From Prorocentrum cordatum (taxonomy: Eukaryota > Sar > Dinophyceae > Prorocentrales > Prorocentraceae), in the NCBI GenBank assembly GCA_963575745.1, contig CAUYUJ010006490.1:1-40000 (forward strand): 40,000 bases of DNA, written 5' to 3'. The notes below the pieces were generated by a model. It was not told the DNA's origin. It saw nothing but the letters and a program-made list of their open reading frames with translations, and ran no database searches. The stretch's first letter is position 1. The number at the start of each line of letters is the position of its first letter. The position numbers and the translations under genes were made by a program. Positions 29,214-38,043 of the stretch are shown here, piece after piece.

Positions 29214-30589
29214 GGGCCAGACTGCGGCCCTCCGGGCCTACTGGGGCCCGATCTTTGAAAAGCAGCAAGAAGTCCCGCGCTGGGGCCAGCGCTATCTCTC
29301 TAAGTTTGCCTCTGAGCAGGACTTTTCCCAGCTCTGTCCTCCCTCGCTTGCCTCGATCCGACGTTTTATTCGACGTGTCTCGCACGCGGGACCTGGCCCT
29401 GATGGGCTTGCGCACACCGCTTGGGGATTCGGACAAGGCCCCCAGGTCCTTTTAAACGCGTTCCATTGGTTGGCGAGCGGCCAACGCATGCATCTCGATT
29501 TCTATGCATGTCTGCAGGTGTTCATTCCGAAGGGGGCCCTCGATGGCGACGATGAGCGCTCTGGAGGGGTTGTTCGCCACGGGAAGGACGCCCGCCCCAT
29601 CGGTTTGAAAACCACGAGCAACAAAATCGTTGCTGGGGTCGCCAACTCGGGTCTGTCTGAGGTGGTGAAAAAGCTTGGCGCCCCCGCGCAGCGAGGCTTC
29701 ATTCGAGGCCGCAACTTTTTATCAAACGTGTATGAGCTCGATGCACACGCAAGACTCATCAGCGCGCGTGGGCTACCAGAGGGGGCCATCTTGGCCTTCG
29801 ACTTTGCCCGAGCCTTTCCATCGGCCAGCCAGCCCTGGCTGATGCGAGCGCTGCGGCAGGTCAGACTTCCTCGCGGGTGCTCGCTCGCGATTCAAGGCTT
29901 CTATCATCTCAATCCCTGTCTCTTCTCTGTTCGAGGTCTCCTTCTTCCTCTCTTCTTCATGATCTCAGGCGTGCTGCAAGGTTGTCCTCTCAGCGGCAGC
30001 CTTTTTGTCATTGCGATTGATAGCTTTCTTTGGGACTTGCATCGCAGTGTGCAGAGACCAGGTCACGGCCAGATTCGGGCCTGCGCGGGCGACATCGGCG
30101 CCGTTCTCGCATCTCGGAAAGGCTATCGTGAGACCGCTCGAATCTTTCGTATTGCTGAACTTCTTGCGGGGCTCACGCTTAAAGCCGAGAAATGCCGAGC
30201 CGTCCCGCTAAGTGCTGCCCTCTCCGATAGTCTCGCCAGCGACTTTCGTCATCTCCTCCGCGAATGCACGTGCCCCCGTCCAGAAGCCACCATCCCGCCG
30301 AGCTCGGCCTGCTGGGAGGAATTCGAAATCGCTTATGAGGTTCTGTACTTGGGGTTCTGGCTGGGGCCTGGGGTCGACTATCTGCGCAACCTTCGAGCTC
30401 CTCTCAACAAGATGGCCACTCGGACTAGAGCGATCGCGGATGTGAGGCAGGATCTTTTGACGGGGGTTTCCCTTTACAGCCAGCGGGCGCTCAGTGTGCC
30501 CTCGTATGTTCTGCAGTTGGTCCCGATTCCCATGGGAGGTTGCAAAAATCGAGCGGCGGTTTCTGGCCCAGGCCTTCAAGTGGCCCAGA
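29113..30589 (+). pseudogene. LINE reverse transcriptase, catalytic motif changed
   Basis: RT blocks in order: GPDGLAHTAW, VFIPKG, RPIGLKTTSNKIVA, QRGFIRGRNFLSNV, motif A AFDFARAFPSAS, motif B GVLQGCPLSGSLF, motif C ACAGDIGAVL, then GLTLKAEKCRAV and VLYLGFWLG. Motif C should be A-D-D; here GGC at 30088-30090 encodes Gly in place of the first Asp, which should abolish activity. Near 30530 the frame shifts, and the continuation in another frame reads EVAKIERRFLAQAFKWP, typical of the region after the RT thumb. The element then breaks off at 30589/30590. Confidence 0.9.
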
Positions 30590-31272
30590 CCAAGAGGCCC
30601 ACAAGACAGCCTCAGCGAGGCCCAAGAGGGCCCGAGATGGCTTGAAGATGGCCGAAGAGGGCCCCAAGAGGGCTTTCAAAAGGCAAAATCAGCCAGCTCC
30701 CTACGTAAAACTTACATCTTCAGCATACTCGCTTGCTTCGTCTTCACAGTGCCCCAGACGCCCCGAGGAGCCCCAAGACAGCCAGACAGAGACCCAAGAG
30801 GGCCCAAGAGGGCCCGAAAGGGTCGTCCTGTGGGGCTAACGGAACCTCCCAAGACGGCCCAAGAGGCCCCAAAGCCGGCCCAGGAGGTCCCCAAGACGGC
30901 CTCAGGGAGGCCCAAGAGAGCCTCGTTCGAAATCATGTTCCCTGAAACCTCTCCGGGAACATGATTTCCGGATTCCCAGGACGCCAAAAGACAGCCCCCA
31001 GAGGCCCCGGACACGCCGAAGATGGCCTCAGGACGGCCGACGACGCCGCCAAAACGCCCCACGTGCGCCTCCAGAGGCCCCTCCAAAAGGCCCCAGAAGC
31101 TGAAAGTTATAGATTTTCCAATGGTTTTTGAAGCATTCTTGCGCTCTCCCATGCCTCCCCAAGGTCCCGGACCGCGTCAGAGGCCCTTCAGATCGCTCCA
31201 AGACGGCCGCAGAGGCTCCCAAGAAAGCCCAGAGACGGCCCAGGAGGCTCCCCAGATAAGTCAAGAGGGCCC
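30590..31272 (+). repeat. Repeat-field unit A (near-identical to 32893-33587)
   Basis: Starts CCAAGAGGCCCACAAGACAG directly at the LINE break. It contains CCCAAGA-type steps, CCTACGTAAAACTTACATCT, a hairpin at 30930-30967 and the non-periodic core ATTTTCCAATGGTTTTTGAA. It differs from 32893-33587 by a few substitutions and one 11-bp indel over about 690 bp, implying recent duplication or gene conversion. All frames are Pro/Lys/Arg-rich artefacts. Confidence 0.9.
30930..30967 (+). repeat. Hairpin H1
   Basis: Perfect 13-bp arms AAATCATGTTCCC / GGGAACATGATTT around a 12-nt loop (TGAAACCTCTCC). Confidence 0.9.
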
Positions 31273-31690
31273 CCAGGAGGAGCCGAGTTTTCAAGCATTG
31301 TACAAGCACGCCAGGGGGTCAACGTTTTTTGTGTTTCGAGAGGGCACGGTTATCGATACGTTTTTCCCGGCCGCATGCCACCCCTGGAGCGCGCCGCCGC
31401 GGCTGGCGAGTTAGAGGCACCGATCGTATACGTTGGTTTTTACAGCCAATATCATCAGATGTTCGTGGGGCAGGATCTGGATTCAACTGTCCAGCCCGAC
31501 TTGGCAGGTTTTGTAGTGATGTGTCCACGTTTTGCGACGGTGATCGTGCCTTCCCCTTTTGCAGACTCTGCCACGCCAGCCAATGCGATCAGCATTGCAG
31601 ACGGGTCTGTCCATCGATGCTAGGTGAGATAATCCATGTATGGCTTTTGCAGGCCAGACGGTTAGCGTCTGTGGCCGCGCCTTGAAAATG
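31273..31690. other. Unique spacer in the repeat field
   Basis: Lower-GC unique sequence. One frame from 31375 (IVYVGFYSQYHQMFVGQDL) has some protein-like character but no family I know, and ends at 31623. Confidence 0.35.
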
Positions 31691-31850
31691 CAGTTTTCGC
31701 ATAGGACTTCCTCCCCAAAACGAGCTCGTCTGGATTTCGAAACCGTCGGTCTCGATTTCGAAATGTGGCTTTCGCCTAGGACTTACTCCCCAAAACAAGC
31801 TCGACTGGATTTCGAAACCCGCGGGCTCGATTTCGAAAGGGCGGTGCCAC
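31691..31850 (+). repeat. 75-bp tandem repeat, two units
   Basis: TTCGC(A/C)TAGGACTT starts units at 31696 and 31771; each holds TCCCCAAAAC(G/A)AGCTCG, TGGATTTCGAAAC and CTCGATTTCGAAA. The period is a multiple of three, so a frame reads RLDFET..LDFE twice, but no gene context supports coding. Confidence 0.8.
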
Positions 31851-31890
31851 CCGAGACTGGAGCGAAAAATGCTTCAACCGAACATTGTAC

Positions 31891-31953
31891 TGGGGCCCCG
31901 CGGCCTAACGGGCCCACCGCCAACGTTGTTCTGGGGCCCCGTCGCCTAACGGG
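31891..31953 (+). repeat. 41-bp tandem repeat, two partial units
   Basis: TGGGGCCCCG(C/T)(G/C)GCCTAACGGG at 31891 and 31932. Confidence 0.8.
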
Positions 31954-32324
31954 AGGCGTTGAATTTTGGCCGAACTTTCGTAGCGGCGAAGTATCCCCCA
32001 TGGGCGCCCCCGCGGAACCTTTGGGGGTTCACAGACCCCTTGGGACTGCCCCGGGCCAGAGGGCCTTGAAGAGGCACAAATCCGCCCATTCCTTGTGTAA
32101 ATCGTAAATTTTCAGCATGCTCGCTGGCTTCGTCTTCACAGTGCCCCAGACGCCCCCGCGGAGCCCCAACACAGCCCAAGAGAGACCCAAGAGGGCCCCA
32201 GACGGTCCCAAAAGGGTCGGCCTGTGGGGCTCACGGAACCCCACTGGACGGCCCAAGAAGCGCCAAATCGGCCCAGGAGGCCCCCAGGACGCCCTCAGGG
32301 AGAGGCCCAAGAGGGCCTCGTTCG

Positions 32325-32362
32325 AAATCGTGTTCCCGGAAGCCTCTCCAGGAACACGATTT
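32325..32362 (+). repeat. Hairpin H2, with a swapped base pair
   Basis: AAATCGTGTTCC / GGAACACGATTT. Relative to H1, an A-T pair is replaced by G-C on both arms at once. Confidence 0.9.
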
Positions 32363-32446
32363 CCGCGGTGCGGTCCTCTGTGCCAAATGTATCATCCGCG
32401 TTGTATTGCAAGAGAGCCTCTCCCGGCCCATCAAGCCTCTCCCGGA

Positions 32447-32478
32447 TCATGTTCCCCGAAGCCTCTCCCGGAACATGA
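32447..32478 (+). repeat. Hairpin H3
   Basis: TCATGTTCC / GGAACATGA, 9-bp arms, loop CCGAAGCCTCTCCC. Confidence 0.85.
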
Positions 32479-32837
32479 CTTCCCGGCTCCCAGGACGCCC
32501 AAGAGGCCCATAAGACAGCCTCAGCGAGGCCCAAGAGGGCCCGAGATGGCTTGAAGATGGCCGAAGAGGGCCCCAAGAGAGCCTTCAAGAGGCACACATC
32601 GGCCTATACCCTACGTAAAACGTACATGTTCAGCATACTCGCTTGCTTCGTCTTCAGAGTGCCCCAGACGCCCCCGCGGAGCCCCAAGACAGCCCAAGAG
32701 AGACCCAAGAGGTCCCAAGGCCCAAAGAGATCCTCCCGTGGGGCTCACAGAACCCCCCAAGACGGCCCAAGAGGCCCCGAAGCCGGCCCAGGAGGCCCCC
32801 AGGACGCCCTCAGGGAGGCCCAAGAGGGCCTCGTTCA

Positions 32838-32875
32838 AAATCATGTTCCCGGAAGCCTCTCCAGGAACATGATTT
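32838..32875 (+). repeat. Hairpin H4
   Basis: AAATCATGTTCC / GGAACATGATTT, loop CGGAAGCCTCTCCA. Confidence 0.9.
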
Positions 32876-32892
32876 CCCGATTCCCAGGACGC

Positions 32893-33587
32893 CCAAGAGG
32901 CCCACAAGACAGCCTCAGCGAGGCCCAAGAGGGCCCGAGATGGCTTGAAGATGGCCGAAGAGGGCCCCAAGAGGGCTTTCAAAAGGCAAACATCAGCCAG
33001 CTCCCTACGTAAAACTTACATCTTCAGCATACTCGCTTGCTTCGTCTTCACAGTGCCCCAGACGCCCCCGAGGAGCCCCAAGACAGCCAGACAGAGACCC
33101 AAGAGGGCCCAAGAGGGCCCGAAGGGGCCCGAAAGGGTCGTCCTGTGGGGCTAACGGAACCTCCCAAGACGGCCCAAGAGGCCCCAAAGCCGGCCCAGGA
33201 GGTCCCCAAGACGGCCTCAGGGAGGCCCAAGAGAGCCTCGTTCGAAATCATGTTCCCTGAAGCCTCTCCGGGAACATGATTTCCGGATTCCCAGGACGCC
33301 CAAAGACAGCCCCCAGAGGCCCCGGACACGCCGAAGATGGCCTCAGGACGGCCGACGACGCCGCCAAAACGCCCCACGTGCGCCTCCAGAGGCCCCTCCA
33401 AAAGGCCCCAGAAGCTGAAAGTTATAGATTTTCCAATGGTTTTTGAAGCATTCTTGCGCTCTCCCATGCCTCCCCAAAGTCCCGGACCGCGTCAGAGGCC
33501 CTTCAGATCGCTCCAAGACGGCCGCAGAGGCTCCCAAGAAAGCCCAGAGACAGCCCAGGAGGCTCCCCAGATAAGTCAAGAGGGCCT
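32893..33587 (+). repeat. Repeat-field unit B
   Basis: Near-identical partner of unit A, with an 11-bp insertion. In unit B the preceding sequence is another repeat unit, whereas unit A is preceded by the LINE; this marks 30590 as a junction point. Confidence 0.9.
33245..33282 (+). repeat. Hairpin H5
   Basis: AAATCATGTTCCC / GGGAACATGATTT, same position in unit B as H1 in unit A. An unpaired half copy (GGGAACATGATTCC) occurs at about 33838. Confidence 0.9.
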
Positions 33588-34112
33588 CGAGAGCGCCCCA
33601 AGAGAGCCCCAAAAGCGACCCAAAGGGCCCGAAGAGCGCGACATTTCAAGGTCTCCGGCCTGAGAGGCTTTTAGGACGCCCCCAGAGGCCATCAAGAGGC
33701 TCCCAAGAAGCCCCGTGAGGCTCCCAAGAGGCCCCCGGGAAGCCATAATAGGCCCCCAAGAGCCCAAGAGGCCCCCAGGGAAGCCCACTGCGGGCCCCCA
33801 AGACATTTCGGTAAATCGGATTCCCCAGATAGCGCCGGGAACATGATTCCTTCTGCTTCCGCCCACCTCCCCGACCATGTTTCCAACAGGCTTGCCGACA
33901 AGGCCAAAAGGGGCCCCTGGTTAAGCCCCCAGAGGCCCCCCTCTTAAAGAGCCGAACAAATCATGCTCCTGGAAAGCTTCCCGGGAGCATGATTCTCTAT
34001 CTCGGAGTAGGCCCAGGAGGGGGGCGGGCCGCTGCCTGTTCCTCCCAGCGGTGCCCACCGGGGGTTGCGGGGGGGGTCCAGAGCTCCCGAGGCGGCCGAG
34101 CCCGCGCCGAAG
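33588..34112. repeat. CCCAAGAGGCC-type array and spacer
   Basis: Dense CCCCCAAGAGCCCAAGAGG and AGGCCCCC steps to about 33830, then a short unique stretch and a further hairpin. No gene. Confidence 0.6.
33959..33994 (+). repeat. Hairpin H6, with a swapped base pair
   Basis: AATCATGCTCC / GGAGCATGATT. The T-A pair of H1 is C-G here, changed on both arms. Confidence 0.9.
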
Positions 34113-34870
34113 CAGGCCACGACAGGCTAAGGGGGTCCCGAGAGGGCCCAAGACGGTCCAGAGAGGCCCCGAAGACACCCGAGATGCCCTCAAGACAGCC
34201 GACGAGGATTCCAACACGCTCTAGGATGGACTCAAGAGGCTCCCCAAGAGGGCCCTGGAAGGCAAGATTCACTCGTTTCCGAGTGTTTTGGATTTTGGCG
34301 TTCTCGCTTTTTCCGCTTTCCAGCGCTCCCTTCACGGCCTCGGAGACCCTTCAGATCGCTCCAAGAAGGCCCACGAGGCCCCGACGAGGGCCCCAAGACG
34401 GCCCAGGATGCTCCCCAGACAACCCAAGTGTGCCCCAAGAGCGCGCCAAGAGAAGGCCCAGAGGGGTCCCGAGGCAGCCCGCCCCGAATCAGGCCACGAC
34501 AGGCTAATGGAGGTCCCGAGAGGGCCCTAGACGGTCCCAAGAGGCTCCGAAGACGCCCAAGCTGCCCTCAAGACGGCCGACGAGGACTCCAACACGCTCC
34601 AGGACGGACCCAACAGGCTCCGCGAGAGGGCCCAGGGAGACAAGGTTCACTAATTTTCCGATGGTTTTTGAAGGACTTAGGCGTTCTCGCTTTCCCCGCT
34701 TCCCAGCGCTCCCTCACGGCCTCGCTCGGAGGCCCTTCAGATCGCTCCAAGACGGGCCACGAGGCCCCGAAGAGGGCCCCAAGACGGCTCAGGAGGCTCC
34801 CCAGACAAACCAACTGTGCCCCAAGGGCTCCCCAAGAGAGGGCCCATAGGGGACCGCCAACCGATATTTC
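34113..34870 (+). repeat. ~378-bp tandem units, two copies
   Basis: AGGCCACGACAGGCTAA begins units at 34113 and 34491. Shared landmarks include GCCGACGAGGA(T/C)TCCAACACGCTC, GGCGTTCTCGCTTT and CCTTCAGATCGCTCCAAGA, the last also present in units A and B, so all belong to one superfamily. Confidence 0.85.
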
Positions 34871-35027
34871 GAGGTCTCTGGCCCTAGAGGCCGCCTGTAG
34901 GCCCCTGGAGGCCACCAAGAGGCTCCCACGAAGCCCCGTGAGGCGCCCAAGAGGCCGCCAGGAAGCCCCAAGAGACCCCCAAGGGGCTCCCAGGGAACGC
35001 CCAAGAGGCCCCCCAATACACCCCAAG

Positions 35028-35064
35028 AAATCATGTCCCTAGAAAACCTTCCGGGGACATGGTT
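35028..35064 (+). repeat. Hairpin H7, with one T-G pair
   Basis: AATCATGTCCC / GGGACATGGTT: fully paired if one T-G (U-G in RNA) wobble is allowed. A stem T-A of H1 is C-G here. Confidence 0.85.
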
Positions 35065-35144
35065 CATCATGGGCCCGAGAGTTCCCGGAGGCCCCCAAGG
35101 GGCCCCCAGGGAACGCCCAAGAGACCCCCCAACACACCCCAACA

Positions 35145-35180
35145 AACCATGTCCCCAGAAAGCCTTCCGGGGACATGGTT
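35145..35180 (+). repeat. Hairpin H8, wobble resolved to C-G
   Basis: AACCATGTCCCC / GGGGACATGGTT: perfect 12-bp arms. The T-G of H7 is C-G here. It lies 117 bp after H7 within a repeated CAACACACCCCAA(C/G)A context. Confidence 0.9.
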
Positions 35181-35332
35181 CATCATGGGCCCGCGAGTCT
35201 CCGGAGGTTTCGAAGTACCATCATGCTACAGGAGAGCTGTCTGAGAAGTTGATTGGGAACATGACTGATCGCCTTCTCGCGGCCCTCCGCAGATCGTTTC
35301 GCACAAAGTTGCCCCGAGTGCCATCTTGAAGC

Positions 35333-35364
35333 GACGACGACGACGAAACGACGACGACGACATT

Positions 35365-35414
<50 letters not shown>

Positions 35415-35417
35415 ATT

Positions 35418-35478
<61 letters not shown>

Positions 35479-35504
35479 CGCGCCCCATAGGCGACCACGA
35501 CATT

Positions 35505-35569
<65 letters not shown>

Positions 35570-35570
35570 A
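35333..35570. repeat. (ACG)n array with recurring ACATTACG breaks
   Basis: Blocks of ACG triplets are separated by ACATTACG at about 35360, 35413 and 35500, plus one GGCGCGCCCCATAGGCG interruption near 35476. Confidence 0.9.
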
Positions 35571-35607
35571 CGCCCCAACAGGCTCCCCAAGACGCCCCCA
35601 AACCCAT

Positions 35608-35630
35608 GCTCCCAGAAGCCTTCTGGGAGC
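35608..35630 (+). repeat. Hairpin H9, diverged
   Basis: GCTCCCAGAAG / CTTCTGGGAGC with almost no loop. The flanks (ACCCAT..CCGATT) recall the outer stem of the H family, but pairing has moved inward. Confidence 0.6.
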
Positions 35631-37078
35631 CCGATTCAAACGGCCTCCGCCCCCCTACACAACCATTTTCCTCGAAGGCCTTTCGGAAAGCAGATTGGCA
35701 AGCGTGTGCTGTGGTCAAGGCCTGGGGCCCTCTAGAACCTGAGCGCGCGCGAAGCGCGCGCGATGGTTCTAGTTCATATATTTCGCCAGTCGAATGCCCC
35801 CGTCCCTCTCCTTCCCTCCTTGTTCTTTCTCCTTTTTTTCCGCCGCATCCTGCGCACGAGGTAGATATGCAGCTGCCTTCGTGCCACCGCGCCCGCAAAA
35901 CGGCGAAGTTGGGCTGGCCTGGCCGTTGCGTTTTTCGCCCACGTGTTTCGGCGTATGGCACGCACGAGCGAGCGAGCCAGGAACCTCCAGAAGCCTGCGG
36001 AGACGACTGAATGCCAATGCAGTCTTCTGGAGTCTTCTGGAGACCTGGTGGCTTCTGGGGGTCAAGAGCAGCCCGAGCTTTGGAGACGTACCCTAATCAT
36101 GTACTTCGTGGTCGGGTTCTCCTATTGGATTTTCTCCGTCGGGCGTTCTAAGAAGGGGCTCGTGTTCTCGACGAGCGGCTTCTGCATTGCAAGACTGAAA
36201 GGCTCACGCGGTGTCAGAGGCCACAGCCGACGTCGTCACGGCAGGACCTTGCCACAGCGTAGCACAGGCCCGGTCGGGCGCCCGAGAGCGTCGCGCCCCA
36301 TTTGGTGGGGACTGGCGAGGTTAAAAGAGAGGCCCAACCACTCACAGGGCTCGCCGCACGTGTGATCTTGGGGCGACTCCGGTCCCGACCAGCAGGTTTT
36401 GTTGCCCCCCGCCCCCCGGAGGGGGCCCGCACTAGAGGCGGCCCGCGGCGGTCGACCCGTCCCGCGGGTCGTGGTGCACGGCGCACCCGTGCGATGGGCC
36501 CGTGCAAACCTCGACCGCGGCAGCACCTCGGACCTCCAGGGGGTTCCGCGAGCACGGAGCACGATGCAGGCCCGTCGTCCCGTGCCCGCGGTCTCGGCTT
36601 CCAGGCCCGGGGCCCGCAAAGGAGGACCCGTGGCGAGGACCCCTTCCCGGGGGCGCAGAGGTCGAGAAGCTCCTGGGGCCCGCGGGAACATGCGAAGACG
36701 CCTCGGGCGTTGCGTAACGGAGGGGGGGGGGCGGTGGTAAATGGGTGGGTGGGCGAAGAAAGGAGGTGCATCTTTGGCGCCCTCGCGGAGGCCCCAAAAA
36801 GGCCCCCCTGGGGCCCAAAAGAGGCACGAGCGGTGCACGTCACGTTTCTCTCCCCCGCCGCCCGCCCCCCCCTTGGTCGCCGCCCCCCCCCCCCAACTCC
36901 CCCCCCTAAAGCAACGCCCAAGCATCGCGGCGTCGGAGGTCCCGGGGTCGGCGCGCAGCCGCGTCGGCTCAAGGGCCGCTCGGGCGCCGGCTGCGGCTGT
37001 CCACGCGAGCGGTCGTGTTCGCCATGGGGAGAACAGGTCCTGAGTGTTTTCGCCGTCTGTAGCCTCCAACAAGGGCCC
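35631..37078. other. Intergenic, no supported gene
   Basis: Holds a small palindrome at 35732-35772 and a GC-rich block (36360-37040) in which all six frames are long and Arg/Pro/Gly-rich without motifs. TCTTCTGGAGTCTTCTGGAG near 36023 is a short duplication. Confidence 0.45.
35732..35772. repeat. Compound palindrome
   Basis: CTAGAACC / GGTTCTAG outer arms and a GCGCGCGC / GCGCGCGC inner stem around GAA, with short TGA and GAT bulges. Confidence 0.85.
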
Positions 37079-37346
37079 TCCGCGGGCCCAGGGACTGTCA
37101 GAGCAGAGCAGCTCAGGGCGAAGCGTCGGTCCCGGGGGAAGGTCCTTGGCATCGCTCGGACTAGTGCATTTTTCCTTCGGCGAGGACCATCGAGGAGCAT
37201 CCTTGACCATTTGGCGAAAAAGACCACGCTCGAAACCGAACAAAAAAACACAGGGAATGGACGTCCGAGCGATGGCGAGTCCACGGGCCCAGGGACTGTC
37301 AGAGAAGAGTAGCTCGGGGCGAAGCGTCGGTCCTGGGGGAAGGCCC
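37079..37346 (+). mobile_element. Short TIR element, family 1, copy 5, with 67-bp direct repeats
   Basis: The element is 37148-37276 with GGCATCGCTCGGAC and GGACGTCCGAGCGATGGC ends. It is bracketed by 37079-37145 and 37280-37346, matching over 67 bp at a constant 201-bp offset with only a few substitutions (GGGCCCAGGGACTGTCAGAG, then CTC(A/G)GGGCGAAGCGTCGGTC). The flanks share nothing with those of copy 4. Confidence 0.9.
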
Positions 37347-37503
37347 CGGGGTCCTGGATCCGCTCCCCTCAGGACGCTTTCTCTTCGTGCCAGGTCGGGT
37401 CTCTCGTAGCGTGCCAGCGCCCCGATCGCCGCGCGCAGTTGTCGCTTGGACCTTCGGTGGGCTGCGGAGCAAAATTCGGCGTTGAAGCGGCTGGTTTTCC
37501 AGA

Positions 37504-38043
37504 ATGTTCCACCCGACGCAGAATGTGAGGGGCGAGGTCAGTGAGTTCTATTCCGGCCTGGACACACAGGAAATGAGGACCCGCCCAGAACTCAGCAGTT
37601 TGTTCGACACGTCCGAGAATGATGAGTTCCACCTGCTCCTAGGCATGACAAAGCAGAGCGTTCAGCTGGCAGCAGACATGATAGGTTTCAATCCGGAGAA
37701 ATACAGCCGTAAGACTGTGTTTGAACAGCGCGGCAAGCTCGACTACATCACCGGGATGTGCGGCGATGAGTTGACCGGGTACGACTTTGCCGAGAATATC
37801 AAGTTATGGCTGAGACAGAATCAGAACGAAGAATGGTCTCTCGCAGAAGTTTGGCTTGCCGGTAAAGGCCCTGGTGTAGGAATGGCTACTTTGTTCGTGT
37901 CTCACATACAGGCGCAACCACTAGAGGCTACTTTACAGAATGTACCCGATGACGTTTATTTGTGGCTTGATTATCTGGCTGTCTTCGGCGAACCCCGCCA
38001 CCGTGCCAGCGTGGCAGAGCAAAAAAGGGGAGGCCGAAGTTGA
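37504..38043 (+). CDS. Conserved protein with VSH / WLDY signature, first exon
   Basis: The ATG at 37504 opens a frame of ordinary codon and residue composition, unlike the repeats around it. Notable blocks: EFHLLLGMTKQ, LDYITGMCGDELTGYDF, SLAEVWLAG, TLFVSHIQ (residues 129-136) and VYLWLDYLAV (151-160). I recall a protein family widespread in algae and dinoflagellates with a SH-x-Q then WLD-x-hydrophobic then LRQ..DF then R-S/W-x-C-x-F-E order; exon 1 supplies the first half and 39441-39722 the second. Its function is unknown to me. The tail after about residue 160 (GEPRHRASVAEQKRGGRS) is probably intron read-through, so the true exon end lies near 37980-38000. The start is plausible, but an upstream exon cannot be excluded. 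Confidence 0.6.
   Translation: MFHPTQNVRGEVSEFYSGLDTQEMRTRPELSSLFDTSENDEFHLLLGMTKQSVQLAADMIGFNPEKYSRKTVFEQRGKLDYITGMCGDELTGYDFAENIKLWLRQNQNEEWSLAEVWLAGKGPGVGMATLFVSHIQAQPLEATLQNVPDDVYLWLDYLAVFGEPRHRASVAEQKRGGRS

Larger units (their letters stand above)
26087..30589 (+). mobile_element. LINE-type non-LTR retrotransposon, SL-tagged, inactive
   Basis: About 4.5 kb in the order: SL, about 145-bp leader, ORF1 with coiled coil, APE-type endonuclease, reverse transcriptase. The 5' end is defined by the SL directly after a CTC tract. The 3' end is cut: just after the region following the RT thumb, the sequence switches at 30590 into a unit of the repeat field that fills 30.6-35.6 kb. No poly-A or 3' tail is seen. 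Frame changes near 27470, 27738, 29100-29200 and 30530, a TAG at 27142 and a changed catalytic residue make it inactive. Confidence 0.9.
32030..32892 (+). repeat. Repeat-field units C and D (~400 bp each)
   Basis: Two diverged relatives of unit A. Unit D and the next unit (B) share AGACAGCCTCAGCGAGGCCC at 32511 and 32908, an offset of about 397 bp. Each unit includes a CAGCAT(G/A)CTCGCT(G/T)GCTTCGTC block, GCCCCAGACGCCCCCGCGG, then CCCAAGA steps and a hairpin. Confidence 0.85.

Noticed and set aside
30590-35200. Many Pro/Lys/Gln/Glu frames of 60-200 codons
   Set aside because: They follow the CCCAAGA repetition in all frames and on both strands, and change frame at every indel between repeat units.
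36214-37312. Overlapping 330-360 codon frames on both strands
   Set aside because: High GC removes stop codons in all frames. No motif, and one frame runs through the TIR element at 37148.
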